From NCBI RefSeq assembly GCF_009707465.1, contig NZ_CP046120.1, forward strand, positions 620,001 to 684,000: a stretch of DNA of 64,000 nt, read 5' to 3'. The stretch is from Novosphingobium sp. Gsoil 351. Lineage in GTDB: Bacteria > Pseudomonadota > Alphaproteobacteria > Sphingomonadales > Sphingomonadaceae. Under the pieces are notes generated by a model. That model was given only the letters and a program-made list of their open reading frames with translations. It searched no databases and was not told the DNA's origin. Shown here piece after piece: positions 62,892-64,000 of this stretch; within the stretch, counting starts at the first letter, position 1, and every line of letters begins with the position of its first letter. Both the position numbers and the translations under genes were made by a program.

Positions 62892-64000
62892 CCCTGGGCT
62901 TTCTTCTTCTGTCGCCAGGCATGAAGCAGCGGTTCGGTGTAGCCGTTGGGTTGTTCGACACCTTTGAAGACCAGCTCGCAAGCGGCTTGAAATGCAACGC
63001 TTTTGCCGAAATCCCGAGACATCGGCTCATAGCTCGGGTCGTCGGCGTTCTGGGCATCGACTTTGGCCGCCATCCGCTGGAGCGCGGCCATCGCCTCGTC
63101 GCCGGTGCATACCCCGTGGAGCAGCCAGTTGGCCATGTGCTGCGAAGAGATCCGCAGCGTCGCGCGGTCTTCCATCAGCCCGATGTCATTGATGTCGGGC
63201 ACCTTCGAGCAGCCGACCCCGGCGTCGATCCAGCGCACGACGTAGCCCAGCAGCCCTTGCGCGTTGTTGTCGAGCTCGTCTCGGATTTCGCTCGGTGACC
63301 AGTTGATGCCATCCGCCAGGGGTATCGCCAGCAGATCGTCTAGCGGCGGAATACCGCGCTGTTCGACCTCGCTCTGGCAACCGAATACATCGACCTGGTG
63401 ATAGTGCAGCGCGTGGAGCGTCGCCGCGGTGGGCGACGGCACCCACGCGGTGTTGGCTCCGGTGCGCGGATGGGCGATCTTTTCGACCAGCATTGCGTGC
63501 ATCCGGTCGGGGGCGGCCCACATCCCCTTGCCGATCTGCGCCTTGCCCGAAAAGCCATGCCGCAAAGCGATGGCGACGTTGCGCTTCTCGTAGGCGTCGA
63601 TCCACTTGGTCTGCTTCATCGCGCCCTTACGGATCATCGCGCCGGCCTGCATCGAGGTGTGCATCTCGTCGCCGGTGCGATCGAGGAAGCCGGTGTTGAC
63701 GAACACCACACGGTCGCGAACCGCGCCGATGCACGCAGCGAGATTGGCCGATGTGCGCCGCTCCTCGTCCATCACCCCGACCTTGACCGTGTGCCGCGAC
63801 AATTCTAGCAGATCCTCGACTGCATCGAATAAGTCGTTCGTAAACGAGCATTCTTCAGGCCCATGCATCTTCGGCTTGACGATGTAGATCGATCCGCACC
63901 GCGAGTTGCGGAAGCAGCCCAGCCCGGCGAGGTCGTGCGCGCCGATCGCGCTGGTCACGACCGCGTCCATGATCCCTTCGGCGATTTCCGAACCATCGGC
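62888..64000 (-). CDS. glcB: Malate synthase G, C-terminal part (runs off the right edge)
   Basis: The last 370 residues of malate synthase G, the glyoxylate-cycle enzyme joining glyoxylate and acetyl-CoA. It reads in from the edge with [16 protein letters not shown] and contains [67 protein letters not shown] and [19 protein letters not shown]. Ends with a Lys-rich tail. The stop lies in a CTAG shared with the stop of the convergent TonB-like gene. Confidence 0.96.
   Translation of the reverse strand, partial: ADGSEIAEGIMDAVVTSAIGAHDLAGLGCFRNSRCGSIYIVKPKMHGPEECSFTNDLFDAVEDLLELSRHTVKVGVMDEERRTSANLAACIGAVRDRVVFVNTGFLDRTGDEMHTSMQAGAMIRKGAMKQTKWIDAYEKRNVAIALRHGFSGKAQIGKGMWAAPDRMHAMLVEKIAHPRTGANTAWVPSPTAATLHALHYHQVDVFGCQSEVEQRGIPPLDDLLAIPLADGINWSPSEIRDELDNNAQGLLGYVVRWIDAGVGCSKVPDINDIGLMEDRATLRISSQHMANWLLHGVCTGDEAMAALQRMAAKVDAQNADDPSYEPMSRDFGKSVAFQAACELVFKGVEQPNGYTEPLLHAWRQKKKAQG

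Overview
The window is G+C-rich (about two thirds by eye), densely coded chromosomal DNA from an alphaproteobacterium, most likely a sphingomonad (Sphingomonadaceae or Erythrobacteraceae). The evidence is two large TonB-dependent receptors, an HdaA-type DnaA regulator, a DUF2794 protein, the gene orders lptD-surA-pdxA-rsmA and purM-purN-ndk, and short palindromic intergenic repeats built on GTCTCGACTTCGCTCGAC and CCTTCGACAGGCTCAGGAC cores. I see no rRNA, tRNA, CRISPR, prophage or insertion sequence. About 60 protein genes are supported, plus three that are frameshifted and one truncated remnant.

Layout. 1-3156: end of a sulfotransferase, then a TonB receptor. 3164-8560: DUF808 membrane protein, a cytochrome b plus molybdenum-oxidoreductase pair, two tandem glycine-zipper proteins, a GDT1-type Mn exporter, pdeM and infC. 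8755-15790: a frameshifted SLC13 transporter and a four-gene cluster (split DUF4331 pair, TPR protein, HupE/UreJ protein) coupled to a PLP enzyme. 15914-21314: J-domain protein, the complete tolQRAB-pal system and folE. 21334-27680: a lipid cluster (PLD-like, HAD/PlsC fusion, lipase-like hydrolase, PlsB-like). 27771-36993: a frameshifted TonB receptor, purC, M16 peptidase, POT transporter, purS and purQ. 37142-45640: GGDEF-EAL protein, P450, GFA protein, then glmS, a vapBC-type toxin-antitoxin pair, a truncated phosphatase and glmU. 45769-51564: phosphate-type porin, SDR, DUF2794, cysE, hdaA and an unknown exported protein. 51672-64000: purM, purN with a YjbR domain, ndk, pepA-DUF2256-holC, lptD-surA-pdxA-rsmA, a TonB-like protein and the end of malate synthase G.

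Much of the window serves the cell envelope: Tol-Pal, LptD, SurA, GlmS and GlmU, phospholipid acyltransferases, receptors and porin. Purine synthesis (purC, S, Q, M, N, with ndk and folE nearby) is the second theme. The most interesting items are the split and apparently permuted DUF4331 pair next to a HupE-like membrane protein, an AUC start for infC, a Pho box in front of the porin, a C(X)5R phosphatase remnant cut off where the toxin-antitoxin pair sits between glmU and glmS, and an unlisted 33-residue membrane peptide after glmS. Four frame breaks all fall in G or C runs. They look more like indel errors in the sequence than four dead genes, so products there should be read as probably intact.
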